Shown: positions 58,501 through 59,788 of the stretch, one piece after another
Numbering within the stretch: position 1 is the stretch's first letter
Layout of the letters: each line of letters starts with the position of its first letter
NCBI GenBank assembly: GCA_002633005.1
Contig: NMRA01000687.1
Location: 80,714-140,501 of the forward strand
Direction of reading: 5' to 3'
Origin: Phoronis australis
Lineage: Eukaryota > Phoronida > Phoronidae
DNA: 59,788 bases
Program-made: the position numbers and the translations under genes
The notes under the pieces: model-generated
The model's database searches: none
Told to the model about the DNA's origin: nothing
Seen by the model: the letters and a program-made list of their open reading frames with translations, nothing else

Positions 58501-58753
58501 NATTTGTATAAGGAGTGTCGAAATATGAAGCAATTGAATTTGTTCACCATGAATAATTAAAAGATTAACATATGACATTATAAATAAATATTCAACAAAT
58601 CTTGGAATACCTTATGTTCTATTTTATTTTTTAACATTTTAATATTGGCTAATGATTTGCATGATTTTTTCTACAGGACTTGTTAAGGTGATGGACTAAA
58701 TAATAAACAAAATTACATACTCCCAGGGTACAAATAATTCCCCAAACCATTAG

Positions 58754-58843
58754 GTGAAAGGGAAGGTTTTCAACCCTGAAGACATCATTCAAGGTGTCGC
58801 TCAAAATGCCACCAGTGTGACAAAGTTTGCCATCTCTTCCAAG
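58754..58843 (+). CDS. Candidate coding exon of an unidentified downstream gene
   Basis: The acceptor is TTCCCCAAACCATTAG and the donor is GTGAAA after TCCAAG. It is 90 bases, phase 0 at both ends, 30 residues, open only within the splice borders: TAG immediately precedes it in frame. The product begins VKGKVFNPEDIIQGVAQN and ends TKFAISSK, which looks like part of a helical globular protein, but I do not recognise the family. It cannot follow the ANKS1 last exon, which has a stop. It could be a separate gene running off the right edge or, less likely, an alternative ANKS1 3' exon. No partner exon was found in the window. Confidence 0.45.
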
Positions 58844-59788
58844 GTGAAATTAAGGTTTCAATTTCAGATTTTTTGACTGACAAACTTGTTACAACCAAGT
58901 GTTTTTTTTTGTCATTGTAAGTTAAGAGAAAGTCACTGAAACTGACCTACATATTTTCCAGATAGTGAAACCCTAATGGATTTGCTTATCTTGTTAGACA
59001 AATCAAGTTTTGTATGATAATGTAACTATATTCAAAAAAGATGTATTTTTGTATTTGCCCTAGTCCACACTCTTCTGAGAAGTATTAGTGTACAATATAA
59101 TTTTCTGCTTAACCAGGACGCTCTTTTTAAACAACTTGAAAATATTCAAAAATATCTCACTGGAGAAATGCTTGCAACTATAGAGAAATTACATGAGTAC
59201 TTTTTTGTTTGGGTTTCATGGACCCTTCCTTAATTATATTACATAACAAACTCGTATGTTACGTAATACACTCCTACATGTACATCATGTTTTGCTTTGA
59301 CATAAAAATTTAAGCTGCTTAAACCGGTGCTTTGTGTCAAAAACAAGTTTTGCTATAGGCCACTTACCATTATGAAATTGGTCTCAAATTGTTCCTAAGT
59401 CTAAAAAGGTATGATTTCTGTCAGACTTGGAAAGAACTGACAGTTCACGTGATCTGAAGAGACCACGGCTATTGGTTGTTTGCGAGCACAGGGATCAGTT
59501 CTATCTAGGACCTCCCACGTTCTATACAGAGTAAAGAATAATTATTAAATATCTTTTTTCTTCGCTTTTTCCTCAGATGAAACATGGGCTTAATGTCGCT
59601 TTATGAAAACCATCCGGAGTTAGGTTGCTTTGGCCAGTGGCTGGTCATCTTCCAATTCGTTTTGATGGCAACAGCCGAACGTACGAAATAAATACCTTTT
59701 CACGTTTTGTCTTAAATTGAGAGGTCCTGGAATCTTGGCATTTTTCGACATACTGTTTCCTTAGCTTATGAAACATGATTAAATTCTG
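58844..59788. other. Unassigned right edge
   Basis: AT-rich. A family C left arm (TGTGTCAAAAACAAGTTTTG, then GGTCTCAAATTGTTCCTA) starts near 59331. No exon was seen. If the exon at 58754 is real, this is its following intron. Confidence 0.5.

Larger units (their letters stand above)
54250..58753. other. 3' flank of ANKS1: UTR and intergenic
   Basis: Beyond the stop I see a family E foldback (55183-55445), the first canonical AATAAA (55579) and a family A element (55781-56032). A 128-codon open frame at 54716-55102 starts with ATGGCGGAT in fair context but shows no known domain and is not called. A GC-richer patch with a direct duplication lies at 58060-58500. The 3' UTR end cannot be fixed. 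Confidence 0.5.

Overview
The window is intron-rich, AT-rich eukaryotic nuclear DNA from an animal. It is dominated by one plus-strand gene, whose 14 recognisable coding exons (4949-54249) join in frame to 665 codons including the stop. All 14 have GT-AG borders and compatible phases. The product is the C-terminal part of an ANKS1-type scaffold (ankyrin repeat and SAM domain protein 1; vertebrate ANKS1A/Odin and ANKS1B/AIDA-1): a low-complexity linker, two consecutive SAM domains, a second linker and a C-terminal PTB domain. The ankyrin repeats and promoter must lie left of base 1. A single ANKS1-like gene with vertebrate-like exon order, long introns and many short inverted-repeat elements points to a non-vertebrate animal, probably a marine deuterostome or spiralian. 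The species cannot be fixed from the sequence.

Layout: 1-4948 is an upstream intron with a chain of MITE-like repeats. 4949-5288 is the Ser/Thr/acidic linker exon. 5289-24509 is a 19.2 kb intron made of repeats and unassigned DNA. 24510-27798 holds three linker exons. 28494-31450 holds four exons encoding SAM1 and SAM2. 32585-32797 is the inter-domain linker. 33634-40757 holds four PTB exons, then comes a 13.3 kb intron, and 54097-54249 is the last exon with the PTB C-terminal helix and stop. 58754-58843 looks like one coding exon of an unidentified gene running off the right edge.

Nested in the ANKS1 introns are an intact antisense tRNA-Ala(AGC) gene (36159-36231), a 17-bp x 21 minisatellite (40032-40388), a LINE C-terminal remnant (41870-42336), a tRNA-derived SINE candidate, and about two dozen inverted-repeat elements or fragments in at least five families (called A to E here), plus one family (F) of ~500-bp dispersed repeats. 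There are two recent direct duplications; one of them ends exactly at an ambiguous base and may be an assembly artefact. No bacterial operon, CRISPR array, virus or toxin system was seen. All functional statements are by recognition of protein motifs in my own translation; no search was run.
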